A DNA stretch of 64,000 nucleotides from Alkalihalobacillus sp. AL-G. GTDB taxonomy: Bacteria; Bacillota; Bacilli; Bacillales; Fictibacillaceae. The translations under genes and the position numbers were made by a program. Location: contig NZ_CP094656.1 in assembly GCF_030643805.1 (NCBI RefSeq), positions 186,001 to 250,000 on the forward strand, read 5' to 3'. Within the stretch, counting starts at the first letter, position 1. Each line of letters starts with the position of its first letter. This document shows positions 13,100-22,963 of this stretch, piece by piece. The notes beneath the pieces were generated by a model. It did not search any database and was not told the DNA's origin. It saw only the letters and a list, made by a program, of their open reading frames with translations.

Positions 13100-13136
13100 A
13101 AACTCTTAAGACCAATCGGTTTTGAGGGTTTTTTTA
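13100..13136 (+). terminator. Terminator of the rRNA-tRNA operon
   Basis: A 14-bp stem with several G-T pairs (AAACTCTTAAGACC / GGTTTTGAGGGTTT), 4-nt loop AATC, then a T tract. Confidence 0.88.
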
Positions 13137-13195
13137 ATGCGTGAGAAAAGTATAACCACTTTGTCAGTTAAAGCGTAATGCTAATTAAGGTCTTT

Positions 13196-13243
13196 TTTAC
13201 TATGCGTGGCCGAATTATCGCATTCCGTGGCCGAATTATCGAT
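13196..13243. repeat. 21-nt phased GTGGYCGA repeat, locus 2 (two units)
   Basis: Two units TGCGTGGCCGAATTAT and TCCGTGGCCGAATTAT with GTGG at 13206 and 13227, led by TTTTACTATG exactly as at the other loci. It lies between the tRNA terminator and rocF. The rest of the 13244-13620 gap is AT-rich, and I see no gene in it. Confidence 0.75.
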
Positions 13244-13620
13244 TTTAAAGAAGGTGAATGCTAGTAAATCTCCCAAAATGGCCCGTCAACTCACTCGAAA
13301 TAACATTTTTTACATCGAAATTGAACTTAATGCATGAATTTTATACAGAGAATGCCGCCATCCTCAATTTACTCTTTGTAACAGTCCAAATACATCTGAT
13401 TGAATTAGATAATATGTATACAAATCGTCATTTGCGATTGCCGATACTGTATTATGTGCAAGATAATAGCAGTAAATCATGTAAACGCTTAATAATTATC
13501 CATAATCCGTTCAGTAATCACCGTATAGGCGTATAACTATGCATATAGTTGTCCGGTTGAACCACCACTAGCCGAACCCCTACAATAGAAATAGAGCAAT
13601 TGAATTTGAGGAGGCAAAAT

Positions 13621-14520
13621 ATGAAGAAAAAAATAGGAATAATAGGTGCCCCGATGGATCTCGGACAAATGCGTCGAGGTGTCGATATGGGACCAAGTGC
13701 AATGCGGTATGCAGGACTAGTAGAACGCCTCGAGAACATCGGTTATGACGTTGAGGATCATGGTGATGTTAAGGTTCCTCAGCGTGAAAAGGTAGCAAGT
13801 ACAGAAACGAATCTTAAAAACCTTGCGGGTGTTATTGATGCAAGTACATATCTTGCAGATGGTGTGAATCAAATAATTGATAGCGATCGGTTCCCGCTTG
13901 TATTAGGTGGAGATCACAGTATCGCAATCGGATCACTTACTGGAATTGCAAAGCATCATGAAAACCTTGGTGTTATCTGGTACGATGCACACGGAGACCT
14001 TAACACTGGTGATACTTCTCCTAGTGGGAACATCCATGGGATGCCGCTTGCTGTAAGTATTGGGATCGGTGATGAAAAACTTACAAAGATCGGAGGCTAT
14101 TCACCTAAAATCAAACCGGAAAACATTGTAATCATCGGGGCACGATCTTTGGATGAAGGTGAACGTGAGCTTATCCGAGAAAAGGGTATTAAAGTATACA
14201 CGATGCATGAAATTGATAAGATGGGCATGACCAAGGTGATGCAGGAAGCGATTGAATATGTTTCAAACGGAACCGATGGTGTCCACTTAAGCCTTGACCT
14301 TGATGGGTTGGATCCAGCGGAGGCACCTGGAGTTGGGACTCCTGTATTAGGTGGAATCAGTTACCGTGAAAGTCACCTTGCGATGGAAATGCTCGCTGAT
14401 GCGGATATTCTAACGTCAGCAGAGTTTGTTGAGGTGAATCCGATTTTAGATGATAAAAATAAGACCGCGACTGTTGCAGTAGGCCTAGTCGGATCGCTAT
14501 TTGGTGAAAAACTTATATAA
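13621..14520 (+). CDS. rocF: Arginase
   Basis: Hydrolyses L-arginine to ornithine and urea, the first step of the arginase pathway. The binuclear manganese motifs are all present: GGDHS (residues 96-100), DAHGD (122-126) and SLDLDGLDP (224-232). 299 residues matches Bacillus RocF. The ATG at 13621 is used because GAGGAGG lies 6 nt upstream; the in-frame TTG at 13600 is not supported. It stands alone between the tRNA operon and a convergent Spo0E-like gene, a location also seen in other Bacillus genomes next to sigW. Confidence 0.96.
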   Translation: MKKKIGIIGAPMDLGQMRRGVDMGPSAMRYAGLVERLENIGYDVEDHGDVKVPQREKVASTETNLKNLAGVIDASTYLADGVNQIIDSDRFPLVLGGDHSIAIGSLTGIAKHHENLGVIWYDAHGDLNTGDTSPSGNIHGMPLAVSIGIGDEKLTKIGGYSPKIKPENIVIIGARSLDEGERELIREKGIKVYTMHEIDKMGMTKVMQEAIEYVSNGTDGVHLSLDLDGLDPAEAPGVGTPVLGGISYRESHLAMEMLADADILTSAEFVEVNPILDDKNKTATVAVGLVGSLFGEKLI

Positions 14521-14544
14521 TAAGTAACTAAAACAAGCACAAAA

Positions 14545-14576
14545 ATGGGAATGACTTTGAGTCATTCCCATTCCTA
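14545..14576. terminator. Bidirectional terminator after rocF
   Basis: Perfect 12-bp stem ATGGGAATGACT / AGTCATTCCCAT with a 3-nt loop between two convergent genes. Confidence 0.85.
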
Positions 14577-14589
14577 TTTCCATGTCGTA

Positions 14590-14766
14590 CTAAGATACAC
14601 GGTCCAGGTTATTTTTAACATCGTCATATCGGTTCAGTAGATCATCTAAATATTGGCTGATTTCAACTACCTCATTTGAAAACAAAGACATTTCTTTAGC
14701 CAACGTCAACATCTTCTTACGAGACAGCTCAATTTCATCCAGTAAAAAGCGTTCTTCCTTCGACAT
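14590..14766 (-). CDS. Spo0E-like aspartyl-phosphate phosphatase
   Basis: Small helical-hairpin protein of the Spo0E family, which dephosphorylates Spo0A~P or related response regulators. 58 residues from ATG 14766 (AGGGTGAT upstream). The family signature is visible in the second helix as VVEISQYLDDLLNRYDD (S-x-x-LD core). The longer frame to 14808 lacks an SD. It is convergent with rocF and divergent from sigW. Which regulator it targets cannot be told from sequence. Confidence 0.83.
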   Translation of the reverse strand: MSKEERFLLDEIELSRKKMLTLAKEMSLFSNEVVEISQYLDDLLNRYDDVKNNLDRVS

Positions 14767-14974
14767 GCCGATCACCCTGCTTTCTCTCTCTTGGTTCTTT
14801 TTAACCACTATTCCCGATGTTCTTAAAAATAAACCTAAATCTTACAAATTTAATCGTCAATTGGAAGTTGTCCCATGTTAAAATAGTGGGTGGGTGTTTT
14901 TCTCAATATATAGGCAATTACAATTTAGGTATTGTCTAGGCTTGAGTTATGTTCACAGGGGCGGGGGTTTGAAA

Positions 14975-15544
14975 ATGGATATAACGATTAGACGTTTAGT
15001 CCGGCTTGTAAAAAAGGGAGATCAAAAAGCCTTTGAAGAGCTAGTCGATATTTATAAAAATAGGGTCTACCATATATGCTACCGTATGCTAGGAAACAGT
15101 CATGAGGCTGAGGATATGGCACAGGAAGCTTTTTTGCGTGCTTATTTACATATTGAACGATTTAATGAGGAACATAAATTTTCAACATGGCTTTATAGGA
15201 TCGCAACCAACTTGACAATTGATCGGCTACGAAAGAAAAAACCGGATTATTATCTTGATGCAGATGTTGCTGGAAGTGATGGATTAACCTTATATTCTCA
15301 AGTTGCGGTTGCCGAACAACTTCCTGAAGAAAAAATTGAAACCTTTGAGCTACAAGAACGTATACAACTAGAGATCTTACAATTACCGCCAAAATACCGT
15401 TCGGCAATCACGCTGAAATATTTGGAGGAGCTGTCACTCAAAGAGATCAGTGAAATTTTACAGATTCCGGTTTCCACAGTCAAAACACGTATCCATCGCG
15501 GCCGAGAGGCGCTTCGGAAACGGTTGACTGACTTGGATTGTTAG
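14975..15544 (+). CDS. sigW: RNA polymerase ECF sigma factor SigW
   Basis: Extracytoplasmic-function sigma factor that controls resistance to membrane-active antimicrobials and cell-envelope stress. 189 residues from ATG 14975. Sigma region 2 holds GNSHEAEDMAQEAFLRAYLHI and FSTWLYRIATNLTIDRLRKKKPDYY; region 4 ends with IPVSTVKTRIHRGREALRKRL, both close to B. subtilis SigW. The 14894 in-frame start is rejected because the family begins at this ATG and a GGGGG-type SD precedes it. rsiW follows 13 nt after. I did not find the usual TGAAAC-CGTA autoregulatory promoter in the 150 nt upstream. Confidence 0.94.
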   Translation: MDITIRRLVRLVKKGDQKAFEELVDIYKNRVYHICYRMLGNSHEAEDMAQEAFLRAYLHIERFNEEHKFSTWLYRIATNLTIDRLRKKKPDYYLDADVAGSDGLTLYSQVAVAEQLPEEKIETFELQERIQLEILQLPPKYRSAITLKYLEELSLKEISEILQIPVSTVKTRIHRGREALRKRLTDLDC

Positions 15545-15557
15545 GAGGATTTTTAGG

Positions 15558-16190
15558 ATGAATTGCGATCATAAGTATATTTCATACATGTATAAATGGA
15601 TCGATGAGACGATTGAGCCGCTAGAAAAAATAGAGTTATTGCAGCATGTAAAGGCGTGTTCGAGGTGCCAGAAGAAGTTTGAAGAGATCAAATCTGTCGA
15701 TCACCTTTTGGACATCCACCGTACATTAAAGGCGCCCAATGGTTTTACTTCAAAAGTGTTGGACCGTTTGCCAAAGGAAAAAACATCAACAAAGGCGAAT
15801 CGCTGGTTCAAATCACACCCACTGTTAACGGCAGCTGTGGTCTTCTTGTTACTGATGTCGAGTGCGATATTCAGTGAATGGGGAAGTCACACGAATGAAC
15901 CGATTTCCGTTTCAGCGAATGGGGCACAAGTGAGGATTGATGAAGAGCTTGGCAAAGTGATTGTCCCTGAGGGTGAAGTAGTTAAGGGTGACCTTGTCGT
16001 TCATAATGGGGATGTCGAGATTGCCGGAAAAGTTCAGGGGGATGTAACCGTGATTAATGGATCTCACTATCTTGCTTCCGCTGGCCACATCGCAGGAGAT
16101 AGTGAAGAGATTCATCGTGTGACCGAATGGGTATGGTACAAAGTGAAAGAAGGCTTCGAGGCGATGAAGGGCTGGTTCGTTTCAAATTGA
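15558..16190 (+). CDS. rsiW: Anti-sigma-W factor RsiW
   Basis: Membrane anti-sigma factor that holds SigW until regulated proteolysis (PrsW, RasP and ClpXP in B. subtilis). The cytosolic zinc-binding anti-sigma domain has H30, C34 and C37 (HVKACSRC). One membrane segment follows (about residues 95-112, LLTAAVVFLLLMSSAIF), and the C-terminal half is extracytoplasmic. 210 residues compares with 208 in B. subtilis. RBS GGAGG lies before ATG. It is translated just after sigW as one operon. Confidence 0.94.
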   Translation: MNCDHKYISYMYKWIDETIEPLEKIELLQHVKACSRCQKKFEEIKSVDHLLDIHRTLKAPNGFTSKVLDRLPKEKTSTKANRWFKSHPLLTAAVVFLLLMSSAIFSEWGSHTNEPISVSANGAQVRIDEELGKVIVPEGEVVKGDLVVHNGDVEIAGKVQGDVTVINGSHYLASAGHIAGDSEEIHRVTEWVWYKVKEGFEAMKGWFVSN

Positions 16191-16230
16191 TTTTTGTTGC
16201 ACGTAAAGAATTATAACTATCTTTCGATCA

Positions 16231-16266
16231 GGATGACTGTTAAATGGTCATCCATTCGTCTTTCTT
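16231..16266 (+). terminator. Weak hairpin after rsiW
   Basis: GGATGAC / GTCATCC stem with a 9-nt loop and a T-rich but interrupted tail. Confidence 0.5.
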
Positions 16267-16296
16267 ATATTCTCTATCTAGAGGGGGATTCTAACC

Positions 16297-16392
16297 ATGG
16301 ACGAGTTTTTTCAACAAATGCACAGTACAGAAAAACAAGTCCTTATCGAATGGTATGTTAGCTCAAAAAGGAAGTTAACAACCAAGTTATGA
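16297..16392 (+). CDS. Possible 31-residue peptide
   Basis: A short open frame, ATG at 16297 to TGA at 16392, preceded by a strong GAGGGGG SD 10 nt upstream. The predicted peptide starts MDEFFQQMHSTEKQVLIEWY and ends with basic residues. It lies between rsiW and cdaA, where I know of no established gene. It may be a real small protein, a leader peptide of the cda operon or a relic; only the SD and position support it. Confidence 0.35.
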   Translation: MDEFFQQMHSTEKQVLIEWYVSSKRKLTTKL

Positions 16393-16473
16393 TATAATAA
16401 AAAAGTTACATAGTAACAAACTGACCTTTGTTAGTAACAATGAAACTTAGTCGATCAGTTTGGAGGATGCGTT

Positions 16474-17301
16474 ATGTTCCCGATCGAAAACTTCAATATT
16501 CTAACGTACGTAAATGATATAATAGATATCCTCTTAGTCACCTACGTGATTTACAAGCTAATCATGCTGATCAAAGGAACTAAGGCGATTCAGCTGTTAA
16601 AAGGGATCACCGTAATTATTGCAATTTGGTTTTTTAGCGGGGTCTTTAAGCTGAACACACTATACTGGTTGATGAATCAGTTCCTCCCTTATGGTTTCCT
16701 TGCGATTATCATCATTTTTCAGCCTGAACTTCGCCGGGCACTTGAACAGCTTGGTCGCGGACGCTTTTTCTCACGCGGGATGATTGCAGAGGAAGAAGAA
16801 AAGAGAAACACCGTTGAAGCGATGTTAAAGGCTACAAGTTATATGGCGAAACGTCGTATCGGTGCACTTATTACGATTGAGCGGGAAACCGGGCTTCATG
16901 ATTATGTAGAGACAGGCATTCCGATAAATGCGACATTGAGCTCGGAGCTGTTGATCAACATTTTCATTCCGAATACGCCGCTTCATGATGGAGCCGTCAT
17001 CATTAATGACAATCAAATTCTTGCAGCAGCGAGTTACCTGCCGCTGTCAGAGAGTCCATTCATTTCGAAGGAATTAGGTACCCGTCATCGAGCTGCATTA
17101 GGAATTTCTGAAGTGACGGATAGTGTGACCCTCGTTGTCTCAGAAGAAACTGGTAACGTCTCTCTCACAAAAAATGGAGAGCTTTACCGTAACTTAGACG
17201 AGGATATGTTACGAAAACTTTTAGAGGCGGAATTATTAGCAAAGACAAAGTCAACTTCCTCATCATCAAAGTGGAACTGGAGGGGGAAGAAGGATGGATA
17301 G
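16474..17301 (+). CDS. cdaA: Diadenylate cyclase CdaA
   Basis: Main vegetative c-di-AMP synthase, making c-di-AMP from two ATP at the membrane. Three N-terminal membrane segments (residues 10-85) precede the DAC domain with the catalytic motifs D172-G173-A174 and R204-H205-R206. 275 residues, ATG after GGAGG. The stop overlaps the start of cdaR by 8 nt, and glmM follows, which is the conserved cdaA-cdaR-glmM operon linking c-di-AMP and cell-wall precursor supply. Confidence 0.96.
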   Translation: MFPIENFNILTYVNDIIDILLVTYVIYKLIMLIKGTKAIQLLKGITVIIAIWFFSGVFKLNTLYWLMNQFLPYGFLAIIIIFQPELRRALEQLGRGRFFSRGMIAEEEEKRNTVEAMLKATSYMAKRRIGALITIERETGLHDYVETGIPINATLSSELLINIFIPNTPLHDGAVIINDNQILAAASYLPLSESPFISKELGTRHRAALGISEVTDSVTLVVSEETGNVSLTKNGELYRNLDEDMLRKLLEAELLAKTKSTSSSSKWNWRGKKDG

Positions 17302-18565
17302 ATTACTGAACAGCCATTGGGTTGTAAAAATCACAGCCTTCCTCATTGCTTTAATGATGTATACGACGGTTTACAATGATGATTCGTTGGTAGAAAGCGA
17401 CAATAATACGAATCTTGGTGGCGACACGTTACCTAAGACGGTTGAACTTATAGCAAAATACGATGAAGAGAAGTATGAACTGATGGGAAAGCCGGATCGG
17501 ATCAAGGTTGAGTTTACAGGATCTCAAGCAGACTTGACCAATTTCGAGTTGAAACGGGAACCGACTGCATTCATTGACTTGACTGGAAAGGGACCTGGCC
17601 AATACAACGTTTCTATAAAAATACCGAATGTCCCGGATAATATTGATGTCCATTTTATCGATGAAACGATCACGGTTACGTTGCATGAAAAGACGACAGA
17701 AACATTCCCGGTAACGGTCCAATTGATTAACGAGGATAAGCTGCCAAAGGGTTATATTGCAGGTGATCCGGAACTTGAAATTGATGAAATCACTATAACA
17801 GGTGCGAAAGAACTCATTGATGAAATTGCATATATCCGAGGGTTCGTTAACGTTTCAGATACAAAGGATACAATAATACAGGAAGTTAAGCTACAGGCGT
17901 ATAACAAAGACTTCGATCCAATCGAAATCGAATTCGATCCTGAAGTTATCGAAGTAACAGTACCGATTGACAACCCGAATAAAGAAGTTCCGATCTCAGT
18001 TGATGAACAAGGAACTCTTGCTGAGGATCTTGAGCTTATTTCCGCTACACTTAGTGAAGAGGAAATAAGCGTTTACGCACCAGAAGCCGTTTTGGACGAA
18101 CTTAGTGAAATCAATATTCCGATTGATTTAAGTAAAATTACAGAGGATACGACGATCGAAGTTGATGTGCCCCTTCCTGAAGGTGCCTTCTACTCAACTC
18201 CAGGAAAAGTAAGTGTCGAAATAGATGTCGGACAGGTAGAAGAAACGTCCACAGATGGAGATTCTCAAGACTCGACAGCAAGTTCGCGAACATTCAGTGA
18301 TTTAGCCATTCAAATTCGCGGATTATCGGAAAGTGAGCAGGCTTCCTTCATCGAGCCGCAGAGTGGAATATTTGAATTGACGGTAAAAGGAAATGAAGAG
18401 GATTTACAAAGCCTATCGAAGGATGATATCGTAGCATTTGTTGATGTTGAAAGCCTTGAAAAAGGACAACATGATGTAGAAATTCAAGTTGATGTACCAG
18501 ATCAATTCACGTTTGAACGTAAACTGTCGGAAGCGACCTTAACCATCAGCAATAGATCTGCATAA
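17294..18565 (+). CDS. cdaR: CdaA regulatory protein CdaR (YbbR domains)
   Basis: Single-pass membrane protein with an N-terminal membrane segment (residues 9-24) and several extracytoplasmic YbbR domains, seen as repeated beta-rich units of about 80-90 residues through residue 420. In Bacillus and Listeria it binds and modulates CdaA. 423 residues. It starts inside the end of cdaA (8-nt overlap) and is followed by glmM after 31 nt. The sequence is unusually acidic, which may reflect adaptation of an exported protein. Confidence 0.93.
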   Translation: MDRLLNSHWVVKITAFLIALMMYTTVYNDDSLVESDNNTNLGGDTLPKTVELIAKYDEEKYELMGKPDRIKVEFTGSQADLTNFELKREPTAFIDLTGKGPGQYNVSIKIPNVPDNIDVHFIDETITVTLHEKTTETFPVTVQLINEDKLPKGYIAGDPELEIDEITITGAKELIDEIAYIRGFVNVSDTKDTIIQEVKLQAYNKDFDPIEIEFDPEVIEVTVPIDNPNKEVPISVDEQGTLAEDLELISATLSEEEISVYAPEAVLDELSEINIPIDLSKITEDTTIEVDVPLPEGAFYSTPGKVSVEIDVGQVEETSTDGDSQDSTASSRTFSDLAIQIRGLSESEQASFIEPQSGIFELTVKGNEEDLQSLSKDDIVAFVDVESLEKGQHDVEIQVDVPDQFTFERKLSEATLTISNRSA

Positions 18566-18596
18566 TGTGAAAAGGTAAGAAGGAGCGATTTTATAT

Positions 18597-19946
18597 ATGG
18601 GTAAATATTTTGGAACAGATGGAGTCAGAGGAGTAGCAAACACCGAGCTTACACCCGAGTTGGCATTTAAGCTTGGGCGCTTCGGCGGTTATGTTCTGAC
18701 AAAGGAAACCCAAAAACCAAAAGTCATCATTGGACGGGATACACGGATTTCCGGTCATATGCTTGAGGGTGCACTTGTTGCTGGACTATTGTCCATCGGT
18801 GCAGAAGTCATGCGTCTCGGCGTCATTTCAACACCAGGGGTTGCGTACTTGACGAAAGCACTTGGAGCTCAAGCAGGTGTTATGATTTCAGCTTCACATA
18901 ATCCTGTCGGCGATAACGGTATCAAATTTTTCGGATCGGACGGGTTCAAGCTGTTAGACGAGCAGGAGCTGGAAATTGAAGCGCTGCTTGACAAGGAAGA
19001 TGACACACTTCCGCGTCCGACTGGAAAAGATCTTGGCCTCGTCAGCGATTATTTTGAAGGTGGGCAGAAGTACCTGCAGTTCCTGAAGCAAACGGTTGAC
19101 GAGGAGTTCTCAGGACTTCGCATTGCCCTCGATTGTGCGCACGGTGCTGTCTCGTCGCTTGCACCACATTTATTTGCAGACCTTGATGCTGATATTACAA
19201 CAATCGGATCTTCGCCAAACGGTTTGAACATTAATGACGGTGTCGGATCCACACATCCAGAAAAGCTTGCAGAGCTTGTTAAGGAAAAAGAAGCCGATGT
19301 CGGTCTTGCCTTCGATGGAGACGGTGACCGGTTAATTGCGATCGATGAAAAAGGAACAATCGTTGATGGTGATCAGATTATGTTCATTTGTGCCAAACAC
19401 TTCGCAAGTGAAGCCCGCTTAAAGCAGGATACCATTGTCTCTACTGTCATGAGTAACCTTGGGTTTTATAAAGGACTCGAAAGTGCGGGAATCAAGTCCG
19501 AACAGACTGCCGTCGGTGACCGTTACGTCATGGAACGTATGCGTAATGGTGACTTCAATCTTGGCGGAGAACAATCCGGACATATCATCTTCCTGGATCA
19601 CGGTACAACTGGAGATGGACTGCTCTCAGCATTGCAGCTCGTCAACATCATGAAGGTTACGAAAAAGCCTTTGTCAGAGCTTGCAGGTGAAATGCAAAAG
19701 TTCCCGCAATGCTTGAAAAATGTGAAGGTGACCGATAAGCATCATGTACTGGACAATCGAGCGGTGAAAGAGGCTATTCAGCAGGTCGAAACAGAAACCG
19801 CAGGAAATGGCCGTGTACTCGTACGAGCATCCGGAACCGAACCACTCGTCCGTGTTATGGTCGAGGCGCCGACTGAAGAGCTTTGCGAACAATATGCGGA
19901 TCAAATTGCTGGAGTTGTTCACGAGCAATTGGGGTTTAAGGAATAG
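18597..19946 (+). CDS. glmM: Phosphoglucosamine mutase GlmM
   Basis: Converts glucosamine-6-phosphate to glucosamine-1-phosphate for UDP-GlcNAc synthesis. The serine phosphorylation loop is [13 protein letters not shown] (about residues 100-112), the metal loop is DGDGDR (about 240-245), and the C-terminal phosphate-binding segment is [12 protein letters not shown]. 449 residues is typical. The ATG follows AAGGAGCG. It ends the cda-glmM unit and lies upstream of the separately controlled glmS; the order of products GlmS then GlmM is one pathway. Confidence 0.97.
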   Translation: MGKYFGTDGVRGVANTELTPELAFKLGRFGGYVLTKETQKPKVIIGRDTRISGHMLEGALVAGLLSIGAEVMRLGVISTPGVAYLTKALGAQAGVMISASHNPVGDNGIKFFGSDGFKLLDEQELEIEALLDKEDDTLPRPTGKDLGLVSDYFEGGQKYLQFLKQTVDEEFSGLRIALDCAHGAVSSLAPHLFADLDADITTIGSSPNGLNINDGVGSTHPEKLAELVKEKEADVGLAFDGDGDRLIAIDEKGTIVDGDQIMFICAKHFASEARLKQDTIVSTVMSNLGFYKGLESAGIKSEQTAVGDRYVMERMRNGDFNLGGEQSGHIIFLDHGTTGDGLLSALQLVNIMKVTKKPLSELAGEMQKFPQCLKNVKVTDKHHVLDNRAVKEAIQQVETETAGNGRVLVRASGTEPLVRVMVEAPTEELCEQYADQIAGVVHEQLGFKE

Positions 19947-20088
19947 CGGATGTTTAAATTCGTCCCTATTTAAAATATAGACAGAAAATCAGTAAAACGA
20001 CGAATACTATGTATGGGTAGCTGACACCGTACACACGAAACGAGCTGCTCATGCATATTTTTTACAATAACGTTAAACATTTAAATCA

Positions 20089-20117
20089 TTGACGATTAGC
20101 AAATTCTGATGTATGAT
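20089..20117 (+). promoter_or_regulatory. glmS promoter (sigma-A)
   Basis: TTGACG at 20089-20094, 17-nt spacer, TATGAT at 20112-20117, about 100 nt before the ribozyme cleavage site. Confidence 0.75.
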
Positions 20118-20204
20118 TTTCGCATTAGGCAACTGACTATGCTAAAGCATGTGCTTGGCAAAGCCTATTATTCAAATATAGAAAGGAGCATTAAAGCGGA
20201 ACAT

Positions 20205-20425
20205 TTCAATCAAAGCGCCTGGACTATTTCTTTCGGTGAAAACTCCGACACTGCGGTAGTGCTGAAATAGTTGACGAGGAAGAGGTTTATCGAATTGGAT
20301 CGGCGGATACCTCTCGGTGATTCATCACAGCCGGAAAGTCATTATCTAAACCATAGAGGCGACTCTGTGAACAAGGGTATTGATCGTGATGAAACAAATT
20401 ATATGATGTTGGGGCGGCGGTAGCC
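20205..20425 (+). ncRNA. glmS ribozyme / riboswitch
   Basis: Self-cleaving ribozyme activated by glucosamine-6-phosphate, located in the glmS leader. The cleavage-site segment AAAGCGCC lies at 20212-20219, followed by the conserved core GTTGACGAGGAAGAGGTTTA (20270-20289), ATCGAATTGGATCGGCGGAT and the P4-like ACAGCCGGAAAGTC segment. Cleavage by high GlcN6P exposes the transcript to RNase J1 and lowers GlmS. The 3' boundary is approximate. Confidence 0.93.
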
Positions 20426-20438
20426 CCTATTAGAGGTT

Positions 20439-20492
20439 GTTCAAAAAGTCCAAAGGGAAATGAGACTAAGCTTTTTACTCTCCTTTTTGAAC
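20439..20492. repeat. Imperfect palindrome between ribozyme and glmS SD
   Basis: GTTCAAAAAG (20439-20448) is complementary to CTTTTTGAAC (20483-20492). The arms match those upstream of kbaA at 4787-4829. Confidence 0.6.
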
Positions 20493-20534
20493 ATACTATT
20501 AGTTATTTCCCCCCAACAGGGAGGTCTATTAAGT

Positions 20535-22337
20535 ATGTGTGGAATTGTCGGATACATTGGGAAAGAAGATACGAAGGAAATTTTATTAAAAGGATTAGAG
20601 AAGCTTGAATACCGTGGATATGACTCTGCAGGGATCGCAGTACTGAACGAGGAAGGCGTACATGTTTTTAAAGAAAAAGGACGGATTGCCACTCTTCGTG
20701 AAAACGTGGATCAGAACGTACCAGCAAACATTGGAATCGGACATACGCGCTGGGCAACTCATGGCCCGCCAAGTAAAACGAACGCGCATCCACATCAAAG
20801 TACATCGAAACGCTTTACACTCGTTCACAATGGAGTGATCGAAAACTTTACGCAAATCTGTAAAGAGTTCTTGAGTGGCGTTGAACTTGAGAGTGAAACG
20901 GATACAGAAATCATCGTTCAATTGATCGAGCATTTTGTGAAAGAGGGGAATGACGTTGAATCTGCATTCCGCGAAACATTATCACTATTAAAGGGCTCTT
21001 ATGCATTAGCATTGCTTGATAATGAAAACCCGGAAACGATTTACGTCGGGAAAAATAAAAGCCCGCTCTTAGTCGGTCTTGGTAAAGGGTATAACGTTGT
21101 TGCAAGTGACGCAATGGCCATGCTCCAAAAAACAGACCAATTCGTTGAGCTGATGGATGAAGAGATCGTGCTTGTTTCACGCGATGACGTTACGATCAAG
21201 AACCTGGACGGGGAAAGCATTGCTCGTGATCCATTCACAGCAGAGCTTGACGCAAGCGATATTGAAAAGGGTACGTACCCTCACTATATGTTAAAAGAAA
21301 CTGATGAACAGCCTTTGGTTGTCCGTAATATCATTAGAGAATATCAGGACGAAAAGGGTAATTTGAAGCTCGATGACGATGTACGTAAAGCGATGAAAAA
21401 GACGGATCGCATTTACATCATCGCCTGTGGAACGTCTTACCATGCAGGGCTTGTCGGTAAGCAGTTGATTGAAAAGATTGCCGAAGTACCAGTTGAAGTT
21501 CACATTGCGAGTGAATTTTCGTACAACATGCCGTTATTGTCTGAAAAACCATTGTTCATCTTCATTTCGCAAAGCGGGGAAACGGCAGACAGCCGTGCAG
21601 TGCTCGTGCAGGTGAAGAAACTTGGTCACAAGGCTTTGACGCTTACAAACGCAGCAGGTTCAACGCTGTCCCGTGAAGCGGACTACACGTTATTGCTGCA
21701 TGCTGGACCTGAAATCGCTGTAGCATCAACAAAAGCGTATACAGCACAAATGGCGGTTCTAGCGATTCTTGCAGTCGATACAGCGCGTGCGAAAGGCATT
21801 GAACTCGACTTCGATCCAATCAAGGAACTCAGTATCGTAGCCAATGCGATGGAATCTCTCTGTGATAAGAAGGAAGAGCTTGAAAGGATTGCACGTGAAT
21901 ACCTTGCAGTCACACGCAATTGCTTCTTTATCGGACGCGGACTTGACTATTATGTCGTTATGGAAGGTGCACTAAAGCTTAAGGAAATCTCCTACATCCA
22001 GGCAGAAGGCTTTGCTGGAGGAGAGCTCAAGCACGGCACAATCGCCTTGATTGAGGAAGGGACTCCTGTCATTGCACTTGCAACACAGGAACACGTGAAC
22101 CTAAGCATTCGTGGAAATGTAAAAGAGGTTGCGGCACGCGGTGCCTACACATGTGTCATCAGTACAGAGTCACTGCATGATGATGGCGATCGCATTGTCA
22201 TTCCAGACGTACATGAATACCTGACACCGCTCGTCAGCGTCATCCCGTTGCAGCTTATCGCCTACTACGCAGCACTGCACCGCGACTGCGACGTCGACAA
22301 GCCACGGAACCTAGCTAAAAGCGTTACAGTGGAATAG
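20535..22337 (+). CDS. glmS: Glutamine-fructose-6-phosphate aminotransferase GlmS
   Basis: Makes glucosamine-6-phosphate from fructose-6-phosphate and glutamine, the entry step to UDP-GlcNAc. The N-terminal Ntn glutaminase domain begins MCGIVGYIG with the nucleophile Cys2, and two SIS isomerase domains follow (about residues 285-420 and 455-590; CGTSYHAG and SQSGETADS are visible). The ATG at 20535 is required to expose Cys2 and follows GGGAGG; the frame upstream to 20460 is spurious. 600 residues. Expression is set by the promoter at 20089 and the ribozyme. Confidence 0.97.
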   Translation: MCGIVGYIGKEDTKEILLKGLEKLEYRGYDSAGIAVLNEEGVHVFKEKGRIATLRENVDQNVPANIGIGHTRWATHGPPSKTNAHPHQSTSKRFTLVHNGVIENFTQICKEFLSGVELESETDTEIIVQLIEHFVKEGNDVESAFRETLSLLKGSYALALLDNENPETIYVGKNKSPLLVGLGKGYNVVASDAMAMLQKTDQFVELMDEEIVLVSRDDVTIKNLDGESIARDPFTAELDASDIEKGTYPHYMLKETDEQPLVVRNIIREYQDEKGNLKLDDDVRKAMKKTDRIYIIACGTSYHAGLVGKQLIEKIAEVPVEVHIASEFSYNMPLLSEKPLFIFISQSGETADSRAVLVQVKKLGHKALTLTNAAGSTLSREADYTLLLHAGPEIAVASTKAYTAQMAVLAILAVDTARAKGIELDFDPIKELSIVANAMESLCDKKEELERIAREYLAVTRNCFFIGRGLDYYVVMEGALKLKEISYIQAEGFAGGELKHGTIALIEEGTPVIALATQEHVNLSIRGNVKEVAARGAYTCVISTESLHDDGDRIVIPDVHEYLTPLVSVIPLQLIAYYAALHRDCDVDKPRNLAKSVTVE

Positions 22338-22432
22338 GATAGGTATAAAAATTGTTCTGTTGTTGAGTTACAAAGAAGTCGTATATTATAAATAATATAT
22401 TTCACCCTAAGAGATCATTAGTTCTAAACTAT

Positions 22433-22482
22433 ATCCCGAATAATGGACACTTATAAAAAAGTCCACTATTCGGGATTTTTTG
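22433..22482 (+). terminator. glmS terminator
   Basis: Long stem ATCCCGAATAATGGAC / GTCCACTATTCGGGAT followed by T residues, about 95 nt after the glmS stop. Confidence 0.9.
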
Positions 22483-22700
22483 TGTAAACTAACATAGAAA
22501 ACCATCAAAACAAATGGAGAGAACGGGGAAATCAAATATGAGTAAACGTAACTTTGAAGGAATTTCAACGGAAACAACTAGAAAATAATGCGAATGGGAG
22601 CCACTCATAAAATGATAGAGAATACGATATGGTCGCTATAAAAATCCTAAGCACGTCCTACAACAGCGCGAACCCAATCCAGTGAGTTATTGTTATTTTC
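22483..22700. other. Intergenic stretch without a supported gene
   Basis: It holds only a short frame (about 16 codons from ATG 22538, with a plausible SD) and AT-rich sequence with scattered stops. It may be an eroded gene. The island promoter begins after it. Confidence 0.4.
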
Positions 22701-22709
22701 AAAATATTA

Positions 22710-22737
22710 TTGAAATAAATAAATAGGTATGTATAAT
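22710..22737 (+). promoter_or_regulatory. Predicted promoter of the ecfS transcription unit
   Basis: TTGAAA at 22710-22715, 16-nt spacer, TATAAT at 22732-22737. The upstream CAAAATATTA and this spacing are the same as at the lacI promoter (24556-24583), which suggests co-regulation. Confidence 0.65.
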
Positions 22738-22747
22738 AAGAACAAAC

Positions 22748-22760
22748 GGGAAACGTTTTT
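22748..22760. promoter_or_regulatory. Operator-like site O1 (degenerate)
   Basis: GGGAAACGTTTTT, 10 of 12 matches to GGAAACGTTTCC, placed about 10 nt after the -10 box where a repressor would block initiation. Confidence 0.5.
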
Positions 22761-22836
22761 ATATTTAAAACAATGGGAAAAGGTATCATTTATCCGTTTT
22801 TTGCAAATGGTAAAGACATCTTTTTCTATATTTTAG

Positions 22837-22848
22837 GGAAACGTTTCC
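22837..22848. promoter_or_regulatory. LacI-type operator O2 in the ecfS leader
   Basis: Perfect palindrome GGAAACGTTTCC, 88 nt downstream of O1. The LacI-family protein encoded at 24661 is the likely ligand. Confidence 0.7.
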
Positions 22849-22963
22849 ACATCATCTGGAAAGATGGACAACCTATTCGAAACCGCAAACAACTCAGCAT
22901 ATTAGAAATCACACAACCAATTATGAAAGCGGATTCATAGGTGAGTAATGGTTAGGAGGTGGG

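Noticed and set aside
13325-13350. ARG-box-like sequence (TGCATGAATTTTATACAG) upstream of rocF
   Set aside because: Only loosely like the AhrC consensus and about 280 nt from the gene, so too weak to call.
14820-14974. SigW autoregulatory promoter
   Set aside because: I looked for TGAAAC with CGTA at 16-17 nt spacing and did not find it, so none is annotated.
22773-22940. 55-codon open frame in the ecfS leader (starts MGKGIIYPFF)
   Set aside because: No SD precedes the ATG and it contains the perfect operator palindrome. It may be a relic or chance frame in a regulatory leader.
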